Assembly: GCA_934215475.1 (NCBI GenBank)
Contig: CAKPZY010000020.1
Span: 1 to 31,805 of the forward strand
DNA from: an uncultured Ligilactobacillus sp.
Lineage (GTDB): Bacteria > Bacillota > Bacilli > Lactobacillales > Lactobacillaceae
Direction: 5' to 3'
DNA: 31,805 bases
Below are positions 1-8,270 of this stretch, piece after piece. Made by a program: the position numbers and the translations under genes. The notes below the pieces were generated by a model. It saw nothing but the letters and a program-made list of their open reading frames with translations. It ran no database searches and was not told where the DNA came from. How positions within the stretch are numbered: the first letter of the stretch is position 1; every line of letters begins with the position of its first letter.

Positions 1-254
1 CAAAATATAAAACAATGCTTTTAGAACTTCTTTCTTTTTTTAAAAATAACGCAATAGTATATTATTTTGATGTTTCTTTTCCTGAAACACTAAAACGTAA
101 TGATTTGCGTAAAGAAAGCCAACGGTTTAGCATAAAATTGCTGAAAAAATGGTGGTTAGATAAAAATCTATTAAACCTATCTGATGAATACAGGCTACCA
201 GAAAATTTAGGAAAAAAAGAAATAGTCCAACGAATTTTGAAAGATCTCAAATAA
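1..254 (+). CDS. P-loop (uridine-kinase-like) small kinase, C-terminal part
   Basis: The reading frame is open to the left edge of the window with no stop, so the N-terminal half, with the Walker A motif, lies outside. The visible 84 or so residues read YKTMLLELLSFF, then a strand ending YYFDVSFPETLKRN, then LLKKWWLDKNLL. This pattern resembles the C-terminal half of a family of small AAA/uridine-kinase-like P-loop kinases common in lactobacilli, where a YYFD-type strand, an ETxxR helix (LID arginines) and a conserved WW pair follow one another. An internal ATG at 15 could be mistaken for the start but has no good ribosome binding site. Substrate unknown. The family assignment is from motif memory only. 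Confidence 0.6.
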   Translation, partial: KYKTMLLELLSFFKNNAIVYYFDVSFPETLKRNDLRKESQRFSIKLLKKWWLDKNLLNLSDEYRLPENLGKKEIVQRILKDLK

Positions 255-379
255 GCCAAACTCTGAATAAGTCTGCGCTATATAAAGTTGAAAACGAAAG
301 ACATATCTCCGCTGTAACATCGAAAATAGGCCTTAATCATTGAAATTTTTTTAGTTGTCTAACTTTTTCATTGCACTTC

Positions 380-402
380 ACGTCGTAAGCACGTCGTTTT
401 TA
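380..402 (+). terminator. possible weak intrinsic terminator after the kinase gene
   Basis: Two copies of ACGTCGT (380-386 and 391-397) flank a 4-nt loop. They pair with each other except for a central T-T mismatch, and five T follow. The element lies about 125 nt after the kinase stop. The stem is short and imperfect, so this is tentative. The rest of 255-439 shows no gene. Confidence 0.3.
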
Positions 403-439
403 ATAACAGATGTCATAAAGACAATATTTGATTATTCAA

Positions 440-1009
440 TTATCTTTCCGGTAGAAATAATTTTGGAGTTCGTGCTGCCAGCAACCAAATAATTATCAAT
501 GCAACTATGGTTTCCGAGATCATGTAAGTAGCGTTATAAATCGTAGAATATGCAAAGACTGATTGTCCCTTTGGGGTGTATTCGCCATAAAAGACGATCC
601 CCGAAATCACGTTATTGACGTACGCCATAAACCCGCCGAGTAAACTGGCTAAAAATGTATAGAGAAAAATCTTACTTTGCTTTTTATTCGTGACTGCAGC
701 TTGAAATGGACGCGCAAAAAATCCGGAAAATCCCAAAGTCCCAAATGATAGAACATAATCAAACAAGACTTGGATCGGATTTAAAAAAGAACCACCAAAC
801 ATCAACTGCACGATCCCACAGATTGCCCCGGCCAAGCAATCCCAAACTGGTCCACGACGTAAGGAGATAAAGATCAGCGGCAATAAGACCAGAGATACAC
901 TGCCCCCTTGCGGCATACGGAAAACAATGATGTAGCTTAAAACGATCGACAAAGCCGACATAATTGCAGTTTCGGTTAAAATACGGGTATTGCTTTTTGC
1001 TTGTGACAT
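440..1009 (-). CDS. thiT: ECF transporter S component for thiamine, ThiT
   Basis: Integral membrane substrate-binding (S) subunit of an energy-coupling factor transporter that takes up thiamine. The 189-residue product has about six hydrophobic segments and the ThiT-like stretches SALSIVLSYI, PQGGSVSLVLLPL and FDYVLSFGTLGFSGFFARP. The start is the ATG at 1009 (MSQAKSNTR), preceded by AGGAGG at good spacing; the frame runs open to 1105 but nothing upstream looks like ThiT. It lies 99 nt after ykoC on the same strand, at the end of a TPP-riboswitch-controlled operon. ThiT usually works with the shared group II ECF module encoded elsewhere; whether it can use the YkoC/YkoD module here is unknown. 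Confidence 0.9.
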   Translation of the reverse strand: MSQAKSNTRILTETAIMSALSIVLSYIIVFRMPQGGSVSLVLLPLIFISLRRGPVWDCLAGAICGIVQLMFGGSFLNPIQVLFDYVLSFGTLGFSGFFARPFQAAVTNKKQSKIFLYTFLASLLGGFMAYVNNVISGIVFYGEYTPKGQSVFAYSTIYNATYMISETIVALIIIWLLAARTPKLFLPER

Positions 1010-1108
1010 GTTTTGTCCTCCTAAATCAACATAGTGAAAAACTGTAATCATAAAAACTTTCCAGCAATTATCAAATAATAATGCCGGGCAATACGGATAT
1101 GCCACAAA

Positions 1109-1765
1109 TTATGGCAAAGTAGAGAAAACAAACATTTGAAAAATACCGAGAACAATAACTGAAACTAAATAATTCCACCAAGGGATCCTAATAACCGAAT
1201 AATGGGTCCGCGGTTGATTTTCAGCAAAACCGTGTGATGTCATAGCTTCAGCCAGATTTTCAGACCATTTTAACGCAGCCATGATTGCTTTAAACATTAA
1301 CTGCGGAGACCAGAAATGCAGGGAAAGTCCCCGCATCTGAGCACTGATTTTTATTGTTTGCACCTCGCTTCTTATTTTGGGCACGAAATTAAAAGCAGCC
1401 AGCATTCCATAAACAAAAGTCGTCGACACATGGGCATTTTGTTCTAAAGAAGCCAATGTTTCCGTCGTGGTAGTCGAAAATGTGAAAATCGCTCCTAAAA
1501 AGGAATAAGCATAGATCCTGGTGCCCAGCACCCAAGCATAATGAATATCATGCCCGACTGAAAAGTACGCCAGTGAAAGCCATACACCAAGCGCCGGCAG
1601 CAAGGGAATCAGAAGCAATCGTAAGTATGAATGCCAGTTAGCTTTGCGCCAGAGCATTATAACAATGCCAGCTAGCACCACAATGACATTTAAAGTGATC
1701 ACACGTGCAAAAGATAATTCAACCCCGCAGATCAGTGCCATTACTAATAGAACTGTTGGATTCAT
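1109..1765 (-). CDS. ykoC: ECF transporter transmembrane (T) component YkoC
   Basis: EcfT-family membrane scaffold of the YkoEDC thiamine-precursor (HMP/thiamine) transporter; it couples ATP hydrolysis by YkoD to toppling of the S component YkoE. The 218-residue product has several hydrophobic segments. Its central cytoplasmic part, with SAQMRGLSL, matches the ARG-type coupling motif of EcfT proteins that contacts the ATPases, and a second such motif is near MTSHGFAENQPRTHY. Its ATG overlaps the ykoD stop as ATGA (1762-1765), which indicates translational coupling. The position between ykoD and thiT supports the assignment. Confidence 0.9.
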   Translation of the reverse strand: MNPTVLLVMALICGVELSFARVITLNVIVVLAGIVIMLWRKANWHSYLRLLLIPLLPALGVWLSLAYFSVGHDIHYAWVLGTRIYAYSFLGAIFTFSTTTTETLASLEQNAHVSTTFVYGMLAAFNFVPKIRSEVQTIKISAQMRGLSLHFWSPQLMFKAIMAALKWSENLAEAMTSHGFAENQPRTHYSVIRIPWWNYLVSVIVLGIFQMFVFSTLP

Positions 1766-3186
1766 AGGCTTGCCTCGTAAGATAATTCTTTTTCACTCAA
1801 TTTAATATGATAGTCAGCATATTTAGCAACATCTGTCAGTTGGTGACTGATCATGATCACGGTTTTTCCTTCATCTTTTACAGCCTCATACAAAAGAGCC
1901 ATGATCTGATTTACGGACCCTAAGTCTAAGCCGGTCAAAGGTTCATCCAGCAGCAAAGTCGGAACTCCCATGATCAACATCAATAAAATTTGTAATTTTC
2001 TTTTTTGACCTTCACTTAACAGGTAAACAACATGCTCTTCGAAGCCCGCTAAATTAAGCTGCTTTAATATCTGCCGAATACGCTCTTGATCCCAATCATG
2101 GTTATACTGATTATTCAAACTTAATTCCAGTTCTTCTCTCACCGTCACTTTAATGAATTGGCTGGTTGGTTCTTGAAAAACTAGGGCTACATGGCGACTG
2201 TAATTTTTGATCTTTAGCCTAGAGACTTCATTGCCATACCAGGTTAATGAGCCTTGATAATCTTGCAGTTTCATCATTGCGTTAAAGAGCGTAGATTTGC
2301 CAACTCCATTAGGGCCAGTAAAAACTGTCAAATGATTTTTCATCAGCTCAAACTGTGGCTGATCGATCAAATTAACTTGGTGGCCGGTAGAAAAATTTTG
2401 TAATTCAAACTCTTGAACAGAATTTTTCTCAGGAAGATCGATCTTAGCCGGAATATGTTTTTGTTGATCAAAGGACTTAAAACGCGTAGCCTGTTCGTTT
2501 TGTGAAGCTAAATGGACCCTTTTTCCCCCGGGATCCATGACATACAGGCGATCGGCCAACTTTTTATAATCTGTTAAATCATGATCAGCTATGATCACCG
2601 TCTTGTTATGTTGCTTTACCAAATCAGACAACCGCCGCAATAAGAAAGATCTTGCTGCTGGGTCAACGTTAGCAAACGGTTCGTCTAGTAAAATAATATC
2701 TGTATCTAGTGCCAAAATAATAGCCAAGGCTACTTTTTGCTGCTCTCCGCCAGACAAAGTCGTAAATTTTCTATCCGCAAATTGACTGACACCGGTAAAT
2801 TCAAAAGCCTTTGTGACTAATTTGTCCATTTCCTGCGGAGCTACTCTCAGATTCTCCAGCGTGAAGATCAATTCCTCCCGGGGAGTTGGCATAGCAAACT
2901 GCTCGGACGGGACTTGAAATAACATGGAAATAGTTTGTGCCCGTTTGGTTACGCTCATTTGGCTCAAATCTTGTCCAGCCAACGTGATCTGTCCTGATTG
3001 AAGATGACCAGTAAATTGTGGAAAAAGTCCGCTCAATAACCTTAATAGGGTCGACTTGCCAGACCCTGAAGGCCCGGTCAAAACATTAAATGTTCCTTGT
3101 TCGAACGATAGCTGCTGTTTTTCCAGCACAGGAGCGCTGTCCCTTGCATAACTAAAAGTCACGTCTGCAACTTCTATATAACTCAA
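1762..3186 (-). CDS. ykoD: ECF transporter double ATP-binding protein YkoD
   Basis: Cytoplasmic ATPase subunit with two fused ABC domains that powers YkoC/YkoE. The first domain has Walker A GPSGSGKST (about residue 38), signature LSGGEQQK and Walker B IILLDEP. The second has Walker A GPNGVGKST, the degenerate signature LSEGQKRK and Walker B LLLDEP. About 474 residues. A GTG at 3195 would give three more residues, but it overlaps the ribosome binding site AAAGGAG (3195-3201). The TTG at 3186, 8 nt downstream of that site, is the better start (SYIEVADVTF). It follows ykoE by 18 nt and overlaps ykoC by 4 nt. Confidence 0.92.
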   Translation of the reverse strand: MSYIEVADVTFSYARDSAPVLEKQQLSFEQGTFNVLTGPSGSGKSTLLRLLSGLFPQFTGHLQSGQITLAGQDLSQMSVTKRAQTISMLFQVPSEQFAMPTPREELIFTLENLRVAPQEMDKLVTKAFEFTGVSQFADRKFTTLSGGEQQKVALAIILALDTDIILLDEPFANVDPAARSFLLRRLSDLVKQHNKTVIIADHDLTDYKKLADRLYVMDPGGKRVHLASQNEQATRFKSFDQQKHIPAKIDLPEKNSVQEFELQNFSTGHQVNLIDQPQFELMKNHLTVFTGPNGVGKSTLFNAMMKLQDYQGSLTWYGNEVSRLKIKNYSRHVALVFQEPTSQFIKVTVREELELSLNNQYNHDWDQERIRQILKQLNLAGFEEHVVYLLSEGQKRKLQILLMLIMGVPTLLLDEPLTGLDLGSVNQIMALLYEAVKDEGKTVIMISHQLTDVAKYADYHIKLSEKELSYEASL

Positions 3187-3204
3187 ACTAGACACTCCTT
3201 TGCA

Positions 3205-3777
3205 TTACTCTATCCGGAGCATATGAGACCGTTCCAGTAAGGACACAATGGCATGGACAAGTAAGCCTCCAAAGAACCAAATTGAAATTAAACGAGTGAT
3301 AAATAAGGCAATGATCATCCATGGGTGATAAGCAGCGTATCCCTGGCGAAAGAGGTCCCAAGTAAAGGTCACGATCGTAGTCGTCAGTGCAGATAAGGAC
3401 AGGCTGATCATGTCGTAGCGTTTGTAGCCGGTGAAAGTAAAACCAAGCTCTGAACCGAACCCTTGGACAAAGCCGGAAATTAAGGTGGTAATGCCCCATT
3501 GGCCGCCTAAAATGGCTTCAACCGCCGAAGCTAAGATCTCACCCAACGTGGCAGAACCGATCTTTTGGAGCAGACAAGCGGCTAAAGGTGCGGCCATGGT
3601 CCATAGGCCTAAAATCAAGTCGTTGCCAAATGGTGCCAAACCAAGTGGTGTCAAAAGTGCGGTCAAGCCATTGTATAGGAAGACCGTGCCAAAAAAGATC
3701 ACTCCTGTAAAAATGGCAGTTAACGTTAATAAAATCACGTCACGTAAATGCCAAGCATTAGATTTTTGTGACTGCAT
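3205..3777 (-). CDS. ykoE: HMP/thiamine ECF transporter S component YkoE
   Basis: Membrane substrate-binding subunit of the YkoEDC transporter, which in this family takes up thiamine or its hydroxymethylpyrimidine precursor. The 190-residue product has about six hydrophobic segments and YkoE-like stretches such as FLYNGLTALLTPLG, LGLWTMAAPLAACLLQKIGSA and GFVQGFGSELGF. The start is the ATG at 3777 (MQSQKSNAW), with GAGGAG upstream; an in-frame extension to 3813 is not favoured. It is the first gene after the TPP riboswitch and its terminator, which fits control by thiamine pyrophosphate. Confidence 0.9.
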   Translation of the reverse strand: MQSQKSNAWHLRDVILLTLTAIFTGVIFFGTVFLYNGLTALLTPLGLAPFGNDLILGLWTMAAPLAACLLQKIGSATLGEILASAVEAILGGQWGITTLISGFVQGFGSELGFTFTGYKRYDMISLSLSALTTTIVTFTWDLFRQGYAAYHPWMIIALFITRLISIWFFGGLLVHAIVSLLERSHMLRIE

Positions 3778-3880
3778 ATTTTTTCTCCTCACCGCTGGAA
3801 AGCCATTAGCCAAAAGTACCCCAGATTTTCACCATCGTCGGGCCAGCCCACGTTCAAAAGCAGCGCATTTCCCGTAATAA

Positions 3881-3915
3881 TAAAAAATCTCTTTTGGATT
3901 TCTGCCAAAAGAGAT
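3881..3915 (-). terminator. intrinsic terminator of the TPP riboswitch expression platform
   Basis: Read on the minus strand, an 11-bp perfect stem (ATCTCTTTTGG at 3905-3915 pairing with CCAAAAGAGAT at 3887-3897) with a 7-nt loop is followed by TTTTTATTATT. It sits 43 nt after the TPP aptamer and 100 nt before ykoE. This is the arrangement of a riboswitch that terminates transcription when TPP is bound. Confidence 0.85.
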
Positions 3916-3957
3916 AGTTTATTATCATTAACATTCGCGATATGCGACCAGATAAAA

Positions 3958-4028
3958 CTGACTCCCTTCGCCGGTACTGACCGTGTCAGGTTCAATGGGT
4001 GTTTTCTCAGCCTAATGGCACCTCAGTG
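3958..4028 (-). promoter_or_regulatory. TPP (THI-box) riboswitch aptamer
   Basis: The minus strand carries the conserved THI-box blocks in order: GAGGTGCC, GGCTGAGA, ACCCATTGAACCTGA, then the closing arm CGAAGGGAGTCAG. CACTGA at the 5' end and TCAG(T) at the 3' end can form P1. Aptamers of this class bind thiamine pyrophosphate and repress thiamine synthesis or uptake genes. It precedes ykoEDC-thiT. Confidence 0.95.
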
Positions 4029-4032
4029 TTTT

Positions 4033-4038
4033 ATTATA
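4033..4038 (-). promoter_or_regulatory. -10 box for the thiamine operon
   Basis: A perfect TATAAT on the minus strand ends 5 nt before the aptamer. Transcription would therefore start at or next to the first base of P1. No convincing -35 hexamer is seen 16-18 nt upstream. Confidence 0.5.
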
Positions 4039-4123
4039 TTACTTGCTAATTAAAATGATATACCTTGCACTATGTAAAAGCAATATTTTAATAAGCGCGA
4101 CAAGACGTGTGGTCTCAGAACAT

Positions 4124-5467
4124 TTAATTTTTAAAACTATGGATCGGAGCGGGGATCGTGCCGCCTCTGTCGATCATTTTCTGTGCAGATGCTTCATTGA
4201 CTTTCATAATTGGTGCATGACCCAACAAACCGCCAAATTCAACTGTTTCCCCGACTTTTTTCCCAGGTACAGGAATGACTCGGACTGCTGTCGTTTTATT
4301 ATTGATCATCCCAATAGCCGCTTCATCCGCGATCATGGCACTGATCGTTGCGGCAGTTGTATCTCCTGGCAATGCGATCATGTCTAAGCCCACCGAACAA
4401 ACTGCCGTCATGGCCTCCAGCTTTTCAATATTCAATGTACCGTTAGCCGCAGCTGAAATCATCCCTGAATCCTCTGAAACAGGAATAAAAGCTCCAGACA
4501 AACCGCCAACATGACTGCAGGCCATAATACCGCCTTTTTTCACCGCATCATTTAATAAAGCTAGTGCCGCAGTCGTTCCATGCGTTCCGACGCTTTCCAA
4601 CCCGATCTCTTCTAAGATCTGTGCCACAGAATCTCCTACAGCAGGCGTTGGAGCGAGGGACAGGTCGACTATTCCAAAAGGGACTCCTAACCTTTGTGCA
4701 GCGATCGTTCCGACTAATTGTCCCATGCGAGTGACTTTGAAAGCAGTCTTCTTAATTGTTTCAGCAACCACATCCATTGATTGACCCTTAACTTGTTCTA
4801 AAGCATATTTGACCACCCCTGGACCAGACACACCCACATTCACTACAACGTCCGGCTCACTCACTCCTTGAAATCCACCGGCCATAAATGGGTTATCTTC
4901 GACTGCGTTGCAAAAAACAACCATTTTTGCGTTAGTCATCACGTCTCGTTTGGAAGCATCAACTATTATCTGACCCATTTGGGCAACTGCGTCCATATTG
5001 ATTCCAGAGCGCGTGGAGCCGACATTGACCGAAGCACATACCAATTCCGTTTCCGCCAATGCTTCCGGTAAAGAACTCAATAATGTACGATCGCCTGATT
5101 GAAAGCCCTTCTGGACCAAGGCTGAATAACCGCCGATTAAATCGATCCCAATGGTATGAGCAGCTCTATCCAATGTCTTAGCATATTTGACATAATCTTT
5201 ATCATGACTCGCAGACGCCACTATCGCGATCGGTGTGACTGCGACTCTTTTATTGATGATCGGTATTCCATATTCTGTTTCGATCTGCTGTCCGACTTTG
5301 ACAAGATCTGGGCCAATAGTGGTAATTTTTTCATAGATTTTTCGGCAGGCAGCATCACTGTCACTGTCGATACAATCCAACAGCGAGATAGACAACGTTA
5401 TCGTGCGGACATCTAGATTTTCGTCGGCAATCATCTTGATCGTTTCCAAAATGTTTTTTGTTTCCAT
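4124..5467 (-). CDS. PFL family protein (UPF0210 / DUF711)
   Basis: A 447-residue cytoplasmic protein of the conserved UPF0210 family, whose fold is related to pyruvate formate-lyase/ribonucleotide reductase-type barrels and whose reaction is not established. Family-like stretches are [19 protein letters not shown] at the N-terminus, [45 protein letters not shown] and [22 protein letters not shown]. Length is normal and no lesion is seen. The ATG at 5467 is preceded by GAGGAAG. It lies 23 nt after the ACT-domain gene, and this pairing is widely conserved, so the ACT protein may be its regulatory partner (inference). Confidence 0.9.
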   Translation of the reverse strand: METKNILETIKMIADENLDVRTITLSISLLDCIDSDSDAACRKIYEKITTIGPDLVKVGQQIETEYGIPIINKRVAVTPIAIVASASHDKDYVKYAKTLDRAAHTIGIDLIGGYSALVQKGFQSGDRTLLSSLPEALAETELVCASVNVGSTRSGINMDAVAQMGQIIVDASKRDVMTNAKMVVFCNAVEDNPFMAGGFQGVSEPDVVVNVGVSGPGVVKYALEQVKGQSMDVVAETIKKTAFKVTRMGQLVGTIAAQRLGVPFGIVDLSLAPTPAVGDSVAQILEEIGLESVGTHGTTAALALLNDAVKKGGIMACSHVGGLSGAFIPVSEDSGMISAAANGTLNIEKLEAMTAVCSVGLDMIALPGDTTAATISAMIADEAAIGMINNKTTAVRVIPVPGKKVGETVEFGGLLGHAPIMKVNEASAQKMIDRGGTIPAPIHSFKN

Positions 5468-5490
5468 CTTCTGCTTCCTCTCTCACATTC

Positions 5491-5757
5491 TCACAGTTTG
5501 TGCATTGCCTCATAAATTCTCTCATTCCGAATTTTTATTTCGACATCCACTGCCTGTCCTAAATTGTCTAACTCACTACTCAACTTTTGAAAATTGCTCT
5601 TATTAGGGAGATCGACCAACATCATCATGGTGAAATTACCATCCATAATAGTTTGTGAAACGTCTAAAATGTTGATCCGCGAATCAGCCAAATACCGGCT
5701 GACTCGCGCAATGATCCCAACCTTGTCTTCGCCGATAGTCGTTAATATTGCCCGCAT
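5491..5757 (-). CDS. ACT domain-containing protein (UPF0237)
   Basis: A stand-alone 88-residue ACT domain. It begins MRAILTTIGEDKVGIIARVSR, the typical first strand and glycine-rich loop of GcvR-like ACT domains, followed by ADSRINILDVSQTIMDGNFTMMMLVDL. Such domains usually bind amino acids and regulate a partner. The start ATG has GAGG at suitable spacing. It directly precedes the UPF0210 gene on the same strand and is probably co-transcribed with it. Ligand unknown. Confidence 0.9.
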   Translation of the reverse strand: MRAILTTIGEDKVGIIARVSRYLADSRINILDVSQTIMDGNFTMMMLVDLPNKSNFQKLSSELDNLGQAVDVEIKIRNERIYEAMHKL

Positions 5758-5819
5758 TTTTCCTCGCCCTTTCCAAATCTTATTGGTCAGCCAACATTAC
5801 TTGTTAATTAAAAAATAAC

Positions 5820-6980
5820 TCAACCGTTTTTTTCAATTGCTGCTTGCGGGCGCCTGATCAGCAACAAAATTGCTGCGATGACCACATGGGCCGCAAAAAA
5901 AATTAAAAATGTATCGTTATAACCTAAACTAGTGATCAACCACCCTCCAGATAGCGGCCCCAGCGCACGCCCTAAAGATCCTGACAAACTTCCTAATGAT
6001 TGCAGTGTACCACGGTTACGGTCCGACGCATATCTATTTAACAAGATCGGTATGGCTGTTAGAGCCAGGATCTCTCCAACAGATACCAGCGTAATACCCA
6101 AAATAAAACGCCAATAATCGCTAGCCCTGACGATCATCAGGTATGAACAAGCAAAAATGATGACCCCTAGTATCACACGTAATTTATCCGCAGTGAAGCT
6201 GTTATGAAAAAGACGCGTCAGAAAAGGCTGCAATATTGCGATCTCGACGGTACTGATAGTAAAAAGCATACTGTATTTGCGGACTGAGATCCCTTGGCCA
6301 GTCATTAGGACAGAAACATTGCTGTTCCACTGTTCATAGCAGATCCAAATTATGATCATCGTCAAACAAACGAGTATAATTCCAACATCGTTAGTTAGTC
6401 CTCTTTTATGATTCTTGGCAGCCAAGGAATGGCCGGAACTCCGTGTATTAAATCCCCGAAATTTAAACTTGATCAAAAGCAAAGTTAACAAAAATAAAAC
6501 AGCTGAGGATGCAAAGATCAAACGGATGTTAATATCAAATAAAATACCTGATAGGAACGTGGAAATACCCATCCCAATGTTCGCCATCCAATAACCGTTA
6601 TTAAAAATATTGGCATCCTCTCTATTCAGAAAGGCCAGATACCCATTGACCGCGGAGTTTAGAATCCCTAAGCCGAGACCATAAAGTACCAAAAGAACCG
6701 CGTAAACGGGCCAGCTGGGAAATAATGCTAACAAAATTAATCCCGTGATCTGCATTCCCCCGCCTAAAAACATCGTTGCTTTTTGTTTCCAGGTATCAAA
6801 TAAGCGGCCCCCAATGAGGTTGCCAACGGTCATTGCTCCTGAAAAGGCCAGAAGCACATAACCTGCAACTACTAAACTCTTATGTAATGAGTTATGCACG
6901 TACAGCGTCGTGATCGGCATGATCAAACCGATCCCCATATTGACAAACATATCGGCTAACAAAACAAACTTATTCTTCAA
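5820..6980 (-). CDS. MFS transporter (drug-efflux type)
   Basis: A 386-residue major facilitator superfamily membrane protein with about twelve hydrophobic segments in two halves joined by a basic loop (about residues 170-195, RGFNTRSSGHSLAAKNHKRG). The loop after helix 2 has the motif A-like stretch GNLIGGRLFDTWKQKAT. Motif C-like glycines occur in helix 5 (NIGMGISTFLSGILFD). The best start is TTG at 6980, because a stop lies just upstream in frame; a GGAAGG element lies rather far upstream (13 nt). Substrate cannot be told from sequence. It is divergent from the acetyltransferase gene. Confidence 0.8.
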   Translation of the reverse strand: MKNKFVLLADMFVNMGIGLIMPITTLYVHNSLHKSLVVAGYVLLAFSGAMTVGNLIGGRLFDTWKQKATMFLGGGMQITGLILLALFPSWPVYAVLLVLYGLGLGILNSAVNGYLAFLNREDANIFNNGYWMANIGMGISTFLSGILFDINIRLIFASSAVLFLLTLLLIKFKFRGFNTRSSGHSLAAKNHKRGLTNDVGIILVCLTMIIIWICYEQWNSNVSVLMTGQGISVRKYSMLFTISTVEIAILQPFLTRLFHNSFTADKLRVILGVIIFACSYLMIVRASDYWRFILGITLVSVGEILALTAIPILLNRYASDRNRGTLQSLGSLSGSLGRALGPLSGGWLITSLGYNDTFLIFFAAHVVIAAILLLIRRPQAAIEKNG

Positions 6981-7036
6981 ACATCATTCTCTACCTTCCA
7001 CTACATCTAAACATGTATGATTTTGTTATTATTGTT

Positions 7037-7065
7037 ATCGTACTGATTTATTGCTAAATTTGCAA
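7037..7065 (-). promoter_or_regulatory. predicted promoter of the MFS gene
   Basis: Minus strand: -35 TTGCAA (7060-7065), a 17-nt spacer, then -10 TACGAT (7037-7042). Each box matches 4 of 6 consensus bases. It lies about 60 nt before the TTG start. Confidence 0.35.
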
Positions 7066-7111
7066 CAAACTATTAAAGTTAAAACAACTATAAACATTAG
7101 GGGGAGAGCAT

Positions 7112-7663
7112 TTGTTTACATATCAGGTCGATGATGAGATCAGTCTTGCTTTACCGCGTCCAAAAATTGATGGTAAATTGCTATATCAGTTGATCCAAGA
7201 AAGCGGAGAGGAGTTAGGGGTGTGGCTTCCTTGGGTGTCTAAGATGAACGACGCCAAAGATGAAGAAAATTTTCTCCAGCTGGTCTTAGAACATTTTATA
7301 AAGGAGGTTTCATTGAACGTCGTAATTTTGTACAAACATCAGGCTGCTGGTATGATCAGCTTTAATCGGTTCAACCAAGTCGATAACAGCGCCGAAATCG
7401 GTTATTGGCTCGGCACAAAATTCAGTGGGAAAAATGTTGTACACAGAGCGGTCCAGGCAATGTGCTCACTTGGCTTTAAAGAATATGGGGTCAACAAAAT
7501 AGAGATCCATGCTGCAATAGATAACGCCCGCAGTAACCATGTGGCCCAAAAAGCCGGCTTCACTTTAGACGGGACGATTCGCGCCAGTGAACTGCTCCGG
7601 GACGGATATCATGACGGCAATATATGGACACTGCTTAAAAGTGAATGGGAAGATGGCAAATGA
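7112..7663 (+). CDS. GNAT N-acetyltransferase, RimL/RimJ type
   Basis: A 183-residue acetyltransferase of the ribosomal-protein-serine acetyltransferase subfamily, which uses acetyl-CoA to acetylate an alpha-amino group. The N-terminal part contains LPWVSKMNDAKDEENFL. The core has AAGMISFNRFNQVDNSAEIGYWL, then the acetyl-CoA-binding turn GKNVVHRAV, EYGVNKIEIHAAIDNARSN and VAQKAGFTLDGTIRASELLRDGYHD, all typical of RimL-like proteins. The start is TTG at 7112 with GGGGGAG about 6 nt upstream. True substrate unknown. It stands alone, divergent from the MFS gene. Confidence 0.85.
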   Translation: MFTYQVDDEISLALPRPKIDGKLLYQLIQESGEELGVWLPWVSKMNDAKDEENFLQLVLEHFIKEVSLNVVILYKHQAAGMISFNRFNQVDNSAEIGYWLGTKFSGKNVVHRAVQAMCSLGFKEYGVNKIEIHAAIDNARSNHVAQKAGFTLDGTIRASELLRDGYHDGNIWTLLKSEWEDGK

Positions 7664-7844
7664 TCCGATGAATTTGGCACTAAGCGTTAAACTATTTAAA
7701 GAACATGCCATGTTCCGGTGGGAAGCTTCCACTGATACCAAAATCATTGTCAAATATCAGCACCTTCTAAGAAAAAATTGGGGCTTTAATAATTTCAAGA
7801 CAAACCGGCCAATGTTAGTATTCAATGATATTCCACGCAAGTAA
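7653..7844 (+). CDS. possible small ORF of 63 residues, unknown
   Basis: An ATG at 7653 overlaps the end of the acetyltransferase gene by 11 nt and opens a 63-residue frame (MANDPMNLALSV...) preceded by a weak GGGAAG. I do not recognise the product. It contains no hydrophobic segment or motif, and the frame could be chance. It is listed only because the stretch between the acetyltransferase and the T-box promoter is otherwise unexplained. Confidence 0.25.
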   Translation: MANDPMNLALSVKLFKEHAMFRWEASTDTKIIVKYQHLLRKNWGFNNFKTNRPMLVFNDIPRK

Positions 7845-7880
7845 GAAAAATACTTTTAAGTTGCCATTTTAATTTTCGGG

Positions 7881-7908
7881 TTGACATCTTTTTTGCAGCG
7901 GTTATAAT
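7881..7908 (+). promoter_or_regulatory. strong promoter for the T-box leader and ABC operon
   Basis: A perfect -35 TTGACA (7881-7886), 16-nt spacer and perfect -10 TATAAT (7903-7908). Transcription should begin near 7915, about 25 nt before the first T-box Stem I helix and about 600 nt before the permease gene. Confidence 0.85.
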
Positions 7909-8151
7909 AAAACCAACTTAAATAATAATTAAAAACTAAGAGCAGACTAGTAGCTACAGGTCCACGCAGAGAGTGTCCGGCGGTGGAAAGGATACATGGT
8001 AATTTGTAGTGAATCACACCTGTCAGTTGATTTTCCGAATAAACCAGTAAGAAAATTCCGGGACGCCCCGTTAGCGCATGAGTTTGATCAATTTAAACTT
8101 AGTGAGGTCATTTGTGTGAACAAATGATAAACATGAGGTGGAACCGCGAAT

Positions 8152-8194
8152 CGTCGTCCTCTTAGGCTTTGTGCCTAGGGCGGCTTTTTATTTT
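8152..8194 (+). terminator. first T-box terminator
   Basis: A GTCGTCCTCTTAGGC-type arm pairs (with G-U pairs and a small bulge) with GCCTAGGGCGGC across a short loop, followed by TTTTTATTTTT. It sits directly after the first T-box sequence. Confidence 0.85.
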
Positions 8195-8270
8195 TCCTCG
8201 TTCTTGCAAGTTATGAAACAAACTCACTGAGGTGATCTGTGTGAACAGATGACAAATACGAGGTGGGACC

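Noticed and set aside
3431..3877. 148-codon plus-strand ORF opposite ykoE
   Set aside because: It is antisense to a well-supported membrane protein gene and has no family features.
3789..3995. 68-codon minus-strand ORF before ykoE
   Set aside because: It spans the TPP aptamer and terminator, so it is leader RNA rather than coding sequence.
4868..5416. Plus-strand ORFs opposite the UPF0210 gene
   Set aside because: They are shadows of a conserved minus-strand gene and have no ribosome binding sites or motifs.
8011..8018. TCA (Ser) as the T-box specifier
   Set aside because: TCA would be followed by C, and tRNA-Ser usually has G73, which would need TGGC. Neither T-box module has that. CAC followed by A plus TGGG in module 2 fits tRNA-His better.
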